DNA from: Bradyrhizobium sp. CCBAU 53338
GTDB lineage: Bacteria > Pseudomonadota > Alphaproteobacteria > Rhizobiales > Xanthobacteraceae
Direction of reading: 5' to 3'
Assembly (NCBI RefSeq): GCF_015291665.1
Contig: NZ_CP030048.1
Location: forward strand, 4,030,001-4,094,000
Length of the DNA: 64,000 nucleotides
Shown here: one piece after another, positions 26,786 through 36,244 of the stretch
How positions within the stretch are numbered: position 1 is the first letter of the stretch
Layout: each line of letters opens with the position of its first letter
The notes under the pieces: model-generated
Databases searched by the model: none
What the model saw: the letters and a program-made list of their open reading frames with translations, nothing else
Told to the model about the DNA's origin: nothing
Program-made: the position numbers and the translations under genes

Positions 26786-29700
26786 TCAGAACGGGACGCG
26801 CGCGCGTCCGGTGAATGTCCAAATCTGCGTGTTGCCGCCAATGCCGCCGAGCTCGGCGCCGAAGCCAACCGTGGCGCCGCCCGCAAGCCTTGCACCAACA
26901 CCACCAGTCACGCGCGCCGACCAGCCCTGGAGCAGAGGCGTCGAGGCCAGTGGCACGGCGCCGGCGGCGACGATCGCGGCAGCATCGTCCTGGGTGAAAT
27001 AGTAGTCGGCATAGACGCCGGCGTAGGGTGCCAGCACAACATTATCGAGCCACGGCACGGGAACGGAGACCTTATTGCCGGCGGAGGCGCGGCCGCTTGA
27101 GAAGGTGCGGGCGGCCTGCTGGGTGCCGAGCGAATCGACATAGGCGTTCTCCCGCTCCCACAGCGCATAGACTTTCGCCGACGGCTCGAAATTGAAATTG
27201 GCCCAGCGGTAGCTGCCTGTGAAGCCGGTCGCGAGCATCCAGCGATTGCCGTTGAAGTTGCCTTGTGCCGTGCCGGCGGTGCCGTCATAGCCGATGCCGG
27301 AATAGGTCACGGCCACGTCGTAGCGCAGCGTTGGGATGATCTTCCAGCCGAGATAGGTGCCGACGGTCCAGCCGTCGCCCTTGAGCTTTCCGTTGATGTC
27401 GGTCTCGGTGTAGCTGAAATTCTCGTAGCCTCCGACCACGCCGACCAGAAGGTCGGGCCGCACTCTATAGGTGAGGCCCGACAGCAAGTTGATCTGCTGA
27501 CCGTAGAGCGTGGCCTGGGTCGCTCCGGTACCGATATTACCGGACGAGCCCCAGCGGTCGATGCCGGTGCCGCGCAGATCCATCCAGAACAGCCAGTCCT
27601 TCTGCTCCTTGAACCGCGAAGCCGGTGCCTTGGTGGGGGCTGCCTGGTCGATCGCGGCGAAGGCATCGTCGACCCGTGAGGAGCCGCGGCCGCGGCCACC
27701 GCTCCGGCCGGAGCCGCCGGCGCTCGAATAGGCGTTCAAGCCTTGAGAGCCTGACTGCTGACCGGATTTGGGCTTGTCGTCTTCATCACCGTCGGGCGCG
27801 GCAGCAAAATTGATGCGCATTCCGCCCGCGCCTGGCGTGATGTATTGCCCGCCGTCGCTGAAGCCCTCGGAAATTGCGGTGTCGATCGAGCCGGAGATCG
27901 CCTGGCCTGAACTCTGCGCCACGATCTTGGTGACGTTGACCTGCAGCGCGCGCAGCTTGGCACTGTCGGCGGGAATGTCGACCGTCTGGTTCAGGGCCGG
28001 CGAGGTCGAGGTGTTGAAGGCGGGGCTGCTGTTATAGGTCGCCGTGATGGTGTGGCTTCCGACCGCGAGTGTCGTCGTCGCAAAAGTGGCGTCGCCGCCC
28101 GAGAGCGTCGACGTGCCGATCGACGTGGCGCCGTCGAAGAACGTCACCGTACCCGTTGGTGTCCCGCCGGTGCTTCTCACTTTGGCCGTGAACGTCACGG
28201 AGTCGCCGTAACTGCTCGGATTCTTCGACGATGTGAGCTCCGTAGTGGTCGTCGCAGACAGATAGGTGAACCTGTCCGCCGGCGAGGTGGGCGATGTGCC
28301 GCCGACCGTCGTCACTGTGACATCAACCGTGCCGGCGCCGGGCGGCGACGTTGCCGTGATCGACGTTGCCGAGTTCACTGTGAAGCTCGTCGCGTTGTTG
28401 GCGCCGAATTTCACCGCGGTCGCACCCGTGAAGCCGGTACCCGTGATTGCCACGGAGATGCCGCCGATCGCGGATCCCGTGTTCGGCGAGATCGAGCTGA
28501 CCGTTGGCGCCGGAGTGTAGCTGAATTGATCCGCCGCGGATGTCGCGGAAGTTCCGCCGGGTGTCGTCACGATGATGTCGACCGTGCCGGCGCCCGCCGG
28601 CGACGTCGCGGTGATCGAGGTCGCCGAATTGACCGTGAAGCTGGTCGCATTGGTCGCGCCGAACTTCACGGCAGTTGCGCCGGTCAATGCGGTGCCCGTA
28701 ATGGTGACAGACGTCCCGCCCGTCGTGGGGCCCGCATTCGGTGCAACAGACGTCACCGTCGGCGCCGCGGCGTAGGTGAATTGGTCTGCCGCAGAGGTGG
28801 CCGACGTTCCGCCCGGCGTCGTCACCCTGATGTCGACGGTGCCGGTGCCGGCCGGCGATGTCGCGGTGATTTGGGTCGCCGAATTGACGGTGAAGCCGGT
28901 CGCCGCCGTTGCCCCGAACGTCACGGCGGTCGCGCCGGTGAAATTGGTGCCGGTGATCGTCACCGACGTGCCGCCAGCGAGCGGGCCGCCCGTCGGCGAG
29001 ATCGACGTCACGGTCGGCAGAGCGAAATAGGTGAACTGGTCCGCGGCCGACGTCGGCGATGTGCCGCCTGTGGTCGTCACCCTGATGTCGACAGTGCCGG
29101 TGCCGGCCGGCGATGTCGCGGTGATCTGGGTCGCCGAATTGACGGTGAAGCCCGTTGCCGCCGTTGCACCGAACGTCACGGCGGTCGCGCCGGTGAAATT
29201 GGTGCCTGTGATCGTCACGACAGTGCCGCCGGCCGCGGGTCCCGCTGTCGGTGAGATCGACGTAACAGTGGGCGAGGCCACATAGGTGAACTGGTCGGCC
29301 GCCGATATCGCTGACGTGCCGCCCGGATTGGTCACGCGGAGATCAACGGTGCCAGATCCGGCCGGCGCCGTCGCGGTGATCGACGTCGCGGAATTGACCG
29401 TGAAGCCCGTGGCCGAAGTCGCGCCAAAGGTTACGGCCGTTGCGGTCGAGAATCCCGTCCCCGTGATCGTGACGGTCGTACCGCCTGCGCCCGGGCCTGC
29501 CGTCGGCGAGATCGATGTAACGGTCGGTGCGGCGAGGTAGGTGAACTGGTCCGCTGCCGACGTGGCTGACGTTCCACCCGCCGTTGTCACCCTGACATCG
29601 ACGGTGCCTGTACCCGCCGGTGAGGTCGCGGTGATCTGGGTCGCCGAATTGACGGTAAAGCCCGTTGCCGCAGTTCCGCCGAAGTTCACGGCGGTTGCCC

Positions 29701-31186
29701 CTGACAAATTGAGACCGGTGATCACGACGCTGGTGCCGCCAGCCAGCGATCCCGACGTCGGCGAGATCGATGTAACGGACGGGGGGCCGACATAGGTGAA
29801 CTGGTCGGCGGCCGATGTTGCGGATGTACCGCCAGGAGTCGTCACCCTGACGTCCACGGTGCCGGTACCGGCGGGCGCAGTCGCCGTGATCGATGTCGCC
29901 GAGTTGAATGTGAAGCTGGCCGACGTCGCCCCGAACGTTACGGCTGTGACACCCGTGAAGTTGGTACCGGTGAGTGTCACGCTTGTGCTGCCGGTATCCG
30001 GGCCGCTGGTGGGCGAGATCGATGTGACGGTCGGTGCAGCGATGTAGGTGAACTGGTCCGCCCCTGATGTCGCCGAGGTGCCGCCTGCGGTCGTCACGGT
30101 GATGTCGATGGTGCCGGCGGCATGCGCTGGCGAGGTCACCGTCAGGGACGTTGGGGAACTGACGCTGACGCCAGTGCCGGCGGTCCCGCCGAAGGTCACC
30201 GTCGTCGCGCCAACGACGAAGCCCGTGCCAGTGACCGTCACCGTGGTGCTGCCGGCGGCTGGGCCGGACGTCGGCGCGACCGAGGTGACCGTAGGCACCG
30301 GAGTATAGGTGAACTGATCGGCAGACGAGGTCGCAGACGTGCCGTTTGCTGTGGTGACCGTGACATCGACCGTGCCAGCACTGGCGGCGGCCGTGTGCGC
30401 CGTAATCTGGGTACTGGAATCGACCGAGTAGCTTGCGGCATTGGTGGCGCCGAATTTCACCGCCGTGGCGCCGGTGAAATTGGTACCGGTGATGATTACC
30501 GTCGTGCCGCCAGCCGTTGGACCAGCGGTCGGTGAGATCGAGGTCACGGTGGGCGGGCTGGGTAGATTGATCGTGAACGTGTAAGGGGTGTTCGCTATCG
30601 AACTTCCGGTGCAGCCCACGTTGAAATCGCTACAGCCCGGTGTGTAGTACAGGATGATAGAGTCCTGCCCATTACCCGTCTTGCTGTTCAGCGTAATATC
30701 GATCTCGGCCTGGCCGGCGTTTGCGCTCACACCGTTTTGGTTCGGGTTTGTTGGATGAAATGTGTAAGTTGCATTTGACGTGGTCGGACTATAGTCAGCT
30801 GCTGTGAATATTGGGCTGCCCGAATGGCCGCTCGTATTGGCGATCGGCGCATTGTAAAATGCATCTGTACCCGCGACGGAATAAACGCCGTAGACAACCG
30901 AGTCATCGGCCGAGGGCGCGGCCGTGCCAACGGTTAAGCACAGATGATAGGTCTGGCCGACTGAGGTGAAGTTGATGGTCACTCCCGTCGTGGAATCCGT
31001 CGTTTGATCGCAAGCCGCGTTCGCCGCAGCCGTTGCGCCGAGCATCAATAGCGCCGCGATGCAGAAGCGTTGAGTTGCGCGCCAAAGAGTGCGCAGGAAT
31101 CGTGAGGGCGTAGCTGCGCGATCGCGCGACCGGATCGCCAATTTCCCTGCTGTATCTGGCTCGGCCACCGCAATCGCGTGACTCAC
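26786..31186 (-). CDS. Giant autotransporter with nine IPT/TIG repeats
   Basis: A 1,466-residue surface protein. The start is GTG with AAGGGGG upstream. An extended N-terminus precedes the hydrophobic signal FCIAALLMLGATAAANA (to about residue 58). A unique domain to about 210 is followed by nine tandem IPT/TIG domains (about 212-975), each opening with PTVTSISPT and closing with SAADQFTY. Next come a bacterial Ig-like repeat (SSKNPSSYGDSVTFTAKV), an acidic/Gly linker and a C-terminal autotransporter beta-barrel (about 1175-1466) ending in Phe, as needed for BAM insertion. It is probably a surface or adhesion protein. It is divergent from the tail-collar genes. Confidence 0.88.
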   Translation of the reverse strand: MSHAIAVAEPDTAGKLAIRSRDRAATPSRFLRTLWRATQRFCIAALLMLGATAAANAACDQTTDSTTGVTINFTSVGQTYHLCLTVGTAAPSADDSVVYGVYSVAGTDAFYNAPIANTSGHSGSPIFTAADYSPTTSNATYTFHPTNPNQNGVSANAGQAEIDITLNSKTGNGQDSIILYYTPGCSDFNVGCTGSSIANTPYTFTINLPSPPTVTSISPTAGPTAGGTTVIITGTNFTGATAVKFGATNAASYSVDSSTQITAHTAAASAGTVDVTVTTANGTSATSSADQFTYTPVPTVTSVAPTSGPAAGSTTVTVTGTGFVVGATTVTFGGTAGTGVSVSSPTSLTVTSPAHAAGTIDITVTTAGGTSATSGADQFTYIAAPTVTSISPTSGPDTGSTSVTLTGTNFTGVTAVTFGATSASFTFNSATSITATAPAGTGTVDVRVTTPGGTSATSAADQFTYVGPPSVTSISPTSGSLAGGTSVVITGLNLSGATAVNFGGTAATGFTVNSATQITATSPAGTGTVDVRVTTAGGTSATSAADQFTYLAAPTVTSISPTAGPGAGGTTVTITGTGFSTATAVTFGATSATGFTVNSATSITATAPAGSGTVDLRVTNPGGTSAISAADQFTYVASPTVTSISPTAGPAAGGTVVTITGTNFTGATAVTFGATAATGFTVNSATQITATSPAGTGTVDIRVTTTGGTSPTSAADQFTYFALPTVTSISPTGGPLAGGTSVTITGTNFTGATAVTFGATAATGFTVNSATQITATSPAGTGTVDIRVTTPGGTSATSAADQFTYAAAPTVTSVAPNAGPTTGGTSVTITGTALTGATAVKFGATNATSFTVNSATSITATSPAGAGTVDIIVTTPGGTSATSAADQFSYTPAPTVSSISPNTGSAIGGISVAITGTGFTGATAVKFGANNATSFTVNSATSITATSPPGAGTVDVTVTTVGGTSPTSPADRFTYLSATTTTELTSSKNPSSYGDSVTFTAKVRSTGGTPTGTVTFFDGATSIGTSTLSGGDATFATTTLAVGSHTITATYNSSPAFNTSTSPALNQTVDIPADSAKLRALQVNVTKIVAQSSGQAISGSIDTAISEGFSDGGQYITPGAGGMRINFAAAPDGDEDDKPKSGQQSGSQGLNAYSSAGGSGRSGGRGRGSSRVDDAFAAIDQAAPTKAPASRFKEQKDWLFWMDLRGTGIDRWGSSGNIGTGATQATLYGQQINLLSGLTYRVRPDLLVGVVGGYENFSYTETDINGKLKGDGWTVGTYLGWKIIPTLRYDVAVTYSGIGYDGTAGTAQGNFNGNRWMLATGFTGSYRWANFNFEPSAKVYALWERENAYVDSLGTQQAARTFSSGRASAGNKVSVPVPWLDNVVLAPYAGVYADYYFTQDDAAAIVAAGAVPLASTPLLQGWSARVTGGVGARLAGGATVGFGAELGGIGGNTQIWTFTGRARVPF
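28260..30552 (-). repeat. Nine tandem about 255-bp repeats coding for TIG domains
   Basis: The DNA has a period of 255 bp (sometimes 252 or 261), seen as start points at 28776, 29031, 29286, 29541 and 29796. Units in the middle of the array are the most alike; the outer units nearest the N-terminus are the most diverged. This implies recent duplication or gene conversion within the array. Confidence 0.85.
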
Positions 31187-31566
31187 CGGCCCCCCTTGGC
31201 GGCAGCTCCCTGAAAAGCGACCGCACTGAAATCCCTGATTGTGAAATTATTCGCCTACATTTTTGCGTGCATTTGGCCGAGACGCAGTGCACAACGCAAG
31301 CGTGCGAGCCGAACAAACTGCACTAGCCAGCCCTCCCGCACCACTTTTCGGCGAACCGTTGCAGGGCGGCAACAAGGGCGTGCTTTGATGGCAATCGAGG
31401 GGGCACGGCCGAGGCGCTTATGTATAGTTGCGCGTAGCTTGACTGTCAGCACAGGGTAGTGAACAATCTTTACGCGTCGTACTAGTAGTATTCATTCTAT
31501 AGTTTAAGCGTCGACGTCCTGATCGAATTCGTCTCGACGGATCGCATGAATTTCAGGGGGAGGGTC
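31187..31566. other. Divergent promoter region of the autotransporter and tail-collar operon
   Basis: About 380 bases, with an unusually AT-rich patch near 31420-31510 (for example CTAGTAGTATTCATTCTATAG) suitable for a rightward promoter. No gene is supported here. Confidence 0.5.
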
Positions 31567-32115
31567 ATGCCGTACTCGCCAGTACTCGGCCAAATCATGC
31601 CTTTTGCGGGCACGGTCATTCCAAAAAACTGGGCGCCTTGCAGCGGCCAGCTCATGTCGATCCAGCAGAATCAAGCGCTGTTCTCGCTGCTCGGCACTTA
31701 TTATGGCGGCAACGGAACGACGAATTTTGCACTGCCGGATCTGCGCGGTCGCGCGATCCTCGGCTCTACCGGCAACGCCGGTCAGTATCCCGTGGGCACG
31801 GTCGGCGGTTCCCCGACTGTCACGCTGATCGGATCTCAGCTGCCAGCTCACAATCATCTCATTCAAGTGTCTGCTGCGACCGGGGGCGGAGGACGCGGGG
31901 CCGTGCCTCCGACCAGCAACGTCTTTGCAACGAACTCTCTGCCGGCGACTAATCCGACGAAGATCTTTGCGACGGCCGGGAGTGGCGACACGTCATTGGC
32001 GCCCGGCACCAATCTGGTGAACGAGGGGCGTGGGCAAGCACACAACAACATGCAGCCCTATCTCACCATCAGCTATCTGATTGCGCTTCAGGGGATTTAT
32101 CCGTCGCGAAACTGA
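31567..32115 (+). CDS. Tail-collar (MdpB-type) protein 1
   Basis: A 182-residue protein of the phage tail-collar fold. The N-terminal half has the typical LGQIMPFAG, WAPCSGQLMSIQQNQALFSL and GNGTTNFALPDLRGR, followed by a His-containing segment (LPAHNHLIQVS) and a C-terminal YLTISYLIALQGIYPS. The ATG at 31567 is chosen because AGGGGGAGG precedes it. First of three related genes in a row. No signal peptide is visible. Bacterial homologues are called microcystin-dependent protein; the function is not established. Confidence 0.85.
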   Translation: MPYSPVLGQIMPFAGTVIPKNWAPCSGQLMSIQQNQALFSLLGTYYGGNGTTNFALPDLRGRAILGSTGNAGQYPVGTVGGSPTVTLIGSQLPAHNHLIQVSAATGGGGRGAVPPTSNVFATNSLPATNPTKIFATAGSGDTSLAPGTNLVNEGRGQAHNNMQPYLTISYLIALQGIYPSRN

Positions 32116-32225
32116 TCGACCGCGCTGAGGCGTTGTCGCAAACGAAATCCATTCACATCAATTCGAAAATATTTGCGCCTTCACGGACCAAACGAACGGG
32201 GCGCACAAGCAAAGGATCATACGCG

Positions 32226-32753
32226 ATGTCAGATCCGTTTGTCGGCGAGATCAGGTTGTTTGGCTTTCCGCGGGTGCCGATTGGCTGGTTCGCTTGCAAC
32301 GGGCAGGCGCTGCCGATTGCTCAGTATCAGGTGCTTTACACTGTGATCGGCACCACCTATGGCGGCGACGGTGTCACCACGTTCAACCTTCCCGATCTGC
32401 GAGGCCGTGTGCCGATCGGACAGGGGCAGGGTCCAAGCCTTCCGCCTTATACATTGGGCCAGCCGGGGGGTGAGGAGACGCACACGCTGATCGAAGCCGA
32501 AATGCCGATCCACAGTCACGCACTGATGTCGTCCACCACAGTGGGCACGACGCCGACACCCGGACAGACCGTCCATCTTGCGACGGCGTCAGCAGGTGAA
32601 CTCTATGCACCGATTGCGAACGTCGGAACCTACGACACGATGGCCGCCTGCGTCGCCACCGCAGGAAACAGCGTCGGCCACAACAACATGATGCCGACGG
32701 TCGTTGCCAATTATTGCATCTGCAACGAGGGCATCTTCCCATCATCCGGCTAG
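32226..32753 (+). CDS. Tail-collar (MdpB-type) protein 2
   Basis: A 175-residue paralogue: GEIRLFGFPRVPIGWFACNG, then TTYGGDGVTTFNLPDLRGRV, MPIHSHALMSS and the end NYCICNEGIFPSSG. It lies 110 bases after the first copy on the same strand and is diverged from it, so the copies are old. Its C-terminal half, which forms the variable tip in phage proteins, differs most. Confidence 0.85.
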   Translation: MSDPFVGEIRLFGFPRVPIGWFACNGQALPIAQYQVLYTVIGTTYGGDGVTTFNLPDLRGRVPIGQGQGPSLPPYTLGQPGGEETHTLIEAEMPIHSHALMSSTTVGTTPTPGQTVHLATASAGELYAPIANVGTYDTMAACVATAGNSVGHNNMMPTVVANYCICNEGIFPSSG

Positions 32754-32787
32754 GTTGCGCGCACCCGCATTCTCGAGGAAAGACATC

Positions 32788-33330
32788 ATGTCCGATCAGT
32801 TTGTTGGAGAAATCCAGGCCTTTCCGTTTCCTTTTGCTGTCACCGGCTTCAATAGCGCCTGGCTGCCCTGCGGCGGCCAACTGGTGCCGATTCAGCAATT
32901 CACTGCGCTTTTTGCATTGATCGGCACCTATTACGGCGGCAACGGCACGACCAATTTCGCCCTGCCGAACTTGAACGGCGCGATCGCGATCAACCAGGGG
33001 CAAGGTCCGGGTTTGCAGAATTACGACATCGGCCAGACTGTCGGCAGCCCGACGGTGACCTTGATCGGCGATAACATGGCTCGGCACACGCATACCCTGC
33101 AACTCGGCGCCAAGACCACACAAGGCGCCACCGCGGGTCCCGGAGCGGCAGGAACGACAGCGGCGATTGATCCGAACTTCACGGGCTTCGTGCCGCCGCC
33201 AGGCAATTTGACCTTGGTGACCAATGCCGTCACGTTGACCGGGCAGAACCAGCCGCACGACAACACGCAGCCCACGCTGGCGATCGTCTGGTGTATTGCC
33301 TATGCGGGAACCTTTCCTTCCTTCGGGTGA
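32788..33330 (+). CDS. Tail-collar (MdpB-type) protein 3
   Basis: A 180-residue paralogue: GEIQAFPFPFAVTGFNSAWL, then TYYGGNGTTNFALPNLNGAI, ARHTHTLQLG and the end WCIAYAGTFPSFG. The usual DLRGR is changed to NLNGA. GAGGAAAG precedes the start. It lies 34 bases after copy 2 and 23 before the GNAT gene, consistent with an operon. Confidence 0.85.
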   Translation: MSDQFVGEIQAFPFPFAVTGFNSAWLPCGGQLVPIQQFTALFALIGTYYGGNGTTNFALPNLNGAIAINQGQGPGLQNYDIGQTVGSPTVTLIGDNMARHTHTLQLGAKTTQGATAGPGAAGTTAAIDPNFTGFVPPPGNLTLVTNAVTLTGQNQPHDNTQPTLAIVWCIAYAGTFPSFG

Positions 33331-33353
33331 GCAATCTGCCATGAAGCGGCGTC

Positions 33354-33869
33354 ATGATTGATCGTGCGTCGCTCGACATCATCCCGCATGATCCGGCCCT
33401 GCGGCTGCGGCCCGCGAGCCCGATCGACGGGCCGTTCATCCGGCATCTCTTCGAGCAGGTGCGGACAGGGCAGATCACAGCGAGCGGCTTGTCTGGGCCG
33501 ATCGTCAGCCAGGTGATCGCGCAACAATTCCGCAGTCAGGCGGCTGGCCATGCCATGCAGTTTCCAGGGGCGATCTCAATGATCGTCACACGGGACGGAA
33601 CTGCGATCGGTCGGCTGCTGCTCGCTTGTGCGAGCGAGCGCTGGCATATCGTCGACATCGCGCTGCTGCCGCGCGATTGCGGTCGCGGCACCGGTAAGCA
33701 GATTTTCGGTGCTCTTGAAACGAGCGCGCGGCAGCGGGGTGTCGGTGCGCTGACGCTCTCGGTGCTCGCGAGCAATCTCGCCGCGCGCCGGTTCTACGCA
33801 AGGCAAGGATTTACCGAAGCCGGATCTGTGGGCGCGGCCCACATCGCCATGAAGAAGGACCTCGCCTAA
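33354..33869 (+). CDS. GNAT-family N-acetyltransferase
   Basis: A 171-residue GNAT protein. The acetyl-CoA site is in IALLPRDCGRGTGKQIFGAL (R/Q-x-x-G-x-G/A type) and the C-terminal motif is LSVLASNLAARRFYARQGF. As the last gene of the tail-collar operon, it may modify those proteins or a surface ligand, but this is inferred only from position. Its stop codon abuts the stop codon of the convergent hydrolase gene. Confidence 0.85.
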   Translation: MIDRASLDIIPHDPALRLRPASPIDGPFIRHLFEQVRTGQITASGLSGPIVSQVIAQQFRSQAAGHAMQFPGAISMIVTRDGTAIGRLLLACASERWHIVDIALLPRDCGRGTGKQIFGALETSARQRGVGALTLSVLASNLAARRFYARQGFTEAGSVGAAHIAMKKDLA

Positions 33870-34826
33870 CTACCGCGACGCCGCCTCGCGCAGGAATCTC
33901 GCCAGTGCGGCGTTCACCTCGTCGGGCCGCTCCTGTTGCACCCAATGGCCGGCGCCCTCGATGATCATCTTGCGCGTGAGATTGGGCAGCACGCGCTCCA
34001 GCTCGTTGACGCGCTTGGCACCGATCAGGCCGGTAATGACGGCGTCCTGCGCGCCGGCGATGAAAAGCGAAGGCTGGTGAATCTGCGCGCCCTGCCAGGG
34101 CGCGGTGAGCTCCCAATTGCGATCGAGGTTGCGATACCAGTTCAGCCCGCCACGGAATCCGGACTTGCGGAAATTTTCGGTGAAATGGGCGAGGTCATCC
34201 TCGCTCAGCCACGCCGGCAGCGGCTCCTCAGCCGTCGCATGGCCGAGAAAGCCCTTGCCCTCCTGCACGAACATCGCAGCGTTCGGATCGGCAAGTGCGC
34301 GTCCACCGAGCACGATGCGCATGGTGCGGGCGACGTCGTGCTCGAACTCGCTTTCAGCAACACCAGGCACCTGGAAATACTGCCAATAGAAATTGGTGAT
34401 GCCGCCCTGGCGCAGCAGCTCGAGCGGCCTGCCGCGCCCGCGGAACGGCGGCGGCACGCTCAGGCCCGCGACCGCGGTGAAGATGTCGGGCCGGAATAGC
34501 GCCGCATGCCAGGCGACCGGCGCGCCCCAATCGTGGCCGACCACCGTGGCCTTGGTCTCGCCGAGCGCCTGCACCAGGCCAACCATGTCGCCGACCAGGT
34601 CGAAGATCGAATAGGCCGCGACATCGGCGGGCGCTGCGCTCTGACCGTAGCCGCGCATGTCGGGGGCCACGACATGAAACCCGGCAGCCGCCAACGCCGG
34701 GATCTGATGACGCCAGGAATAGGACAATTCCGGCCAGCCATGGCACAGCAGCACCAGCGGCCCCTGACCTGCCTCGCGGATGAAGAGGTCGATCCCGTTG
34801 GCCTTGATCACGCGGGTGGTGGACAT
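33870..34826 (-). CDS. Alpha/beta hydrolase, epoxide hydrolase type
   Basis: A 318-residue soluble hydrolase. The oxyanion-hole region is LLCHGWPELSYSWRHQIPAL, the nucleophile Asp is in VVGHDWGAPVAW, and the catalytic His is in EGAGHWVQQERPDEV. The cap-domain Tyr is likely in NFYWQYFQVPG or GGLNWYRN. HGWPE and GHDWG are typical of soluble epoxide hydrolases; haloacetate dehalogenase is the main alternative. The start at 34826 gives a normal N-terminus. Confidence 0.85.
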   Translation of the reverse strand: MSTTRVIKANGIDLFIREAGQGPLVLLCHGWPELSYSWRHQIPALAAAGFHVVAPDMRGYGQSAAPADVAAYSIFDLVGDMVGLVQALGETKATVVGHDWGAPVAWHAALFRPDIFTAVAGLSVPPPFRGRGRPLELLRQGGITNFYWQYFQVPGVAESEFEHDVARTMRIVLGGRALADPNAAMFVQEGKGFLGHATAEEPLPAWLSEDDLAHFTENFRKSGFRGGLNWYRNLDRNWELTAPWQGAQIHQPSLFIAGAQDAVITGLIGAKRVNELERVLPNLTRKMIIEGAGHWVQQERPDEVNAALARFLREAASR

Positions 34827-34979
34827 CGCTTTTCCGCCTTGTTTCAGGGGTTTGGTCAGGAAACGTGAGGTGCCACGATAGGGATGCGGCGAGAATCGTG
34901 CAATCTCTGGGACAGGCACCGGTCTGCGTGTTGTTCGCCCCGGTCCCATTTGTTAGAACGCCGCTCTCAGGGCTTTGCC

Positions 34980-36242
34980 ATGGCATTTCGTCTCATCTCG
35001 TTCCGTCACGCCGGCGTCGCAGCCGGAGCGCTGGCGCGCGGGCTGGTCGCGATGGCGCTCGCCGTGAGCCTCAGCTGGGGCGGGGTGCTGTATGCCGCCA
35101 ACCAGAGCGTCCAGGGCGCCAAGAAGACCGAGGATGCCGGCTTCGACGGCGACGCTCCCACCGCAATCCTGATGGAGGCCTCCAGCGGCAGCGTGCTGTT
35201 CGAGAAGAATGCGGATGAGCTGCGCGCGCCCTCCAGCATGATGAAGCTCGTCACCGCGGAGGTCGTGTTCAACGCGATCAAGAAGGGCGACATCAAGCTG
35301 ACCGACGAATACCGGATCAGCGAGAACGCCTGGCGCAAGGGCGGGGCGCCCTCCGGCACCTCGACCATGTTCGCCGCCATCAACAGCAAGGTCTCGGTCG
35401 ATGACCTGCTGCATGGCGCGATCATCCAGAGCGGCAACGACGCCTGCATCGCGCTGGCCGAAGGCATCGCCGGCAACGAGAAGATCTTCGCCTCCGACTT
35501 CATGACCAAGCGCGCCCGCGAGCTCGGCATGACCAAATCGACCTTCGCCAATTCCAACGGCTTGCCCGACCCCGGCAACAAGATGACGGTACGCGAGCTC
35601 GGCATGCTCGCGCGGCACATCATCCTGGACTTCCCCGAATTCTATAAACTGTTCGGCGAGAAGGAGTTCACCTGGAACAAGATTCGCCAGCCCAACCGCA
35701 ATCCGCTGCTCAATTCGATGGAAGGCGCCGACGGACTGAAGACCGGTTACACCAAGGAAGGCGGCTACGGCATGGTCGGCTCGGCCGTGCAGAACGGCAC
35801 GCGGTTGATCGTCGTCGTCAACGGGCTTGAAGACGTCGAGGACCGCGCCACCGAAGCCAAGAAGATGCTGGAATGGGGATTTCGAAATTTCGAGACCCGC
35901 ACGCTGATCGCGGCAGACCAGCCGGTCGGCTATGCCAAGGTGTTCGGCGGCGAGAGCCGCTCGGTGAAGCTTGTCGCGAAAGAGCCGGTGAAGGTGATGG
36001 TGCACAAGAGCGGCGGCGACAAGCTGATCGCGCGCGTCGTCTATAGCGGCCCGGTGCGCGCACCGATTCAAGCGGGACAGTTGGTCGGCGTCGTCAGGGT
36101 CTGGCGCGGCGGCAATATCGCGGTGGAAACGCCTGTTTATGCGGCCGAGTCGATCGGCACCGGCTCGACCGTGCGGCGCGCGATCGACGGCGCCAGCGAG
36201 CTCGTCATCGGCATGTTCCGCGCAGGCGCCGAGAAGCTCTGA
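34980..36242 (+). CDS. dacA: D-alanyl-D-alanine carboxypeptidase (PBP5/6 type)
   Basis: A 420-residue periplasmic serine peptidase that trims peptidoglycan pentapeptides. A signal segment (LARGLVAMALAVSLSWGGVL) precedes the peptidase S11 domain. SxxK is S86-MMK, SGN is in IQSGNDACIALAEG and KTG in GLKTGYTKEGGYG. The C-terminal PBP5-like domain covers about residues 310-400, and an amphipathic anchor follows. It opens the dacA-tmk-holB-metG cluster; tmk starts 2 bases after its stop. Confidence 0.93.
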   Translation: MAFRLISFRHAGVAAGALARGLVAMALAVSLSWGGVLYAANQSVQGAKKTEDAGFDGDAPTAILMEASSGSVLFEKNADELRAPSSMMKLVTAEVVFNAIKKGDIKLTDEYRISENAWRKGGAPSGTSTMFAAINSKVSVDDLLHGAIIQSGNDACIALAEGIAGNEKIFASDFMTKRARELGMTKSTFANSNGLPDPGNKMTVRELGMLARHIILDFPEFYKLFGEKEFTWNKIRQPNRNPLLNSMEGADGLKTGYTKEGGYGMVGSAVQNGTRLIVVVNGLEDVEDRATEAKKMLEWGFRNFETRTLIAADQPVGYAKVFGGESRSVKLVAKEPVKVMVHKSGGDKLIARVVYSGPVRAPIQAGQLVGVVRVWRGGNIAVETPVYAAESIGTGSTVRRAIDGASELVIGMFRAGAEKL

Positions 36243-36244
36243 TC

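Noticed and set aside
28266-30308. A series of similar rightward open frames repeating every 255 bases
   Set aside because: They are antisense shadows of the tandem TIG repeats in the autotransporter gene, not separate genes.
28260-30552. Tandem repeats as a CRISPR-like array
   Set aside because: Units are 255 bp of continuous coding sequence without spacer structure, and there are no cas genes.
31567-33330. Tail-collar genes as a prophage or tailocin
   Set aside because: No other phage structural, lysis or integration gene occurs nearby.
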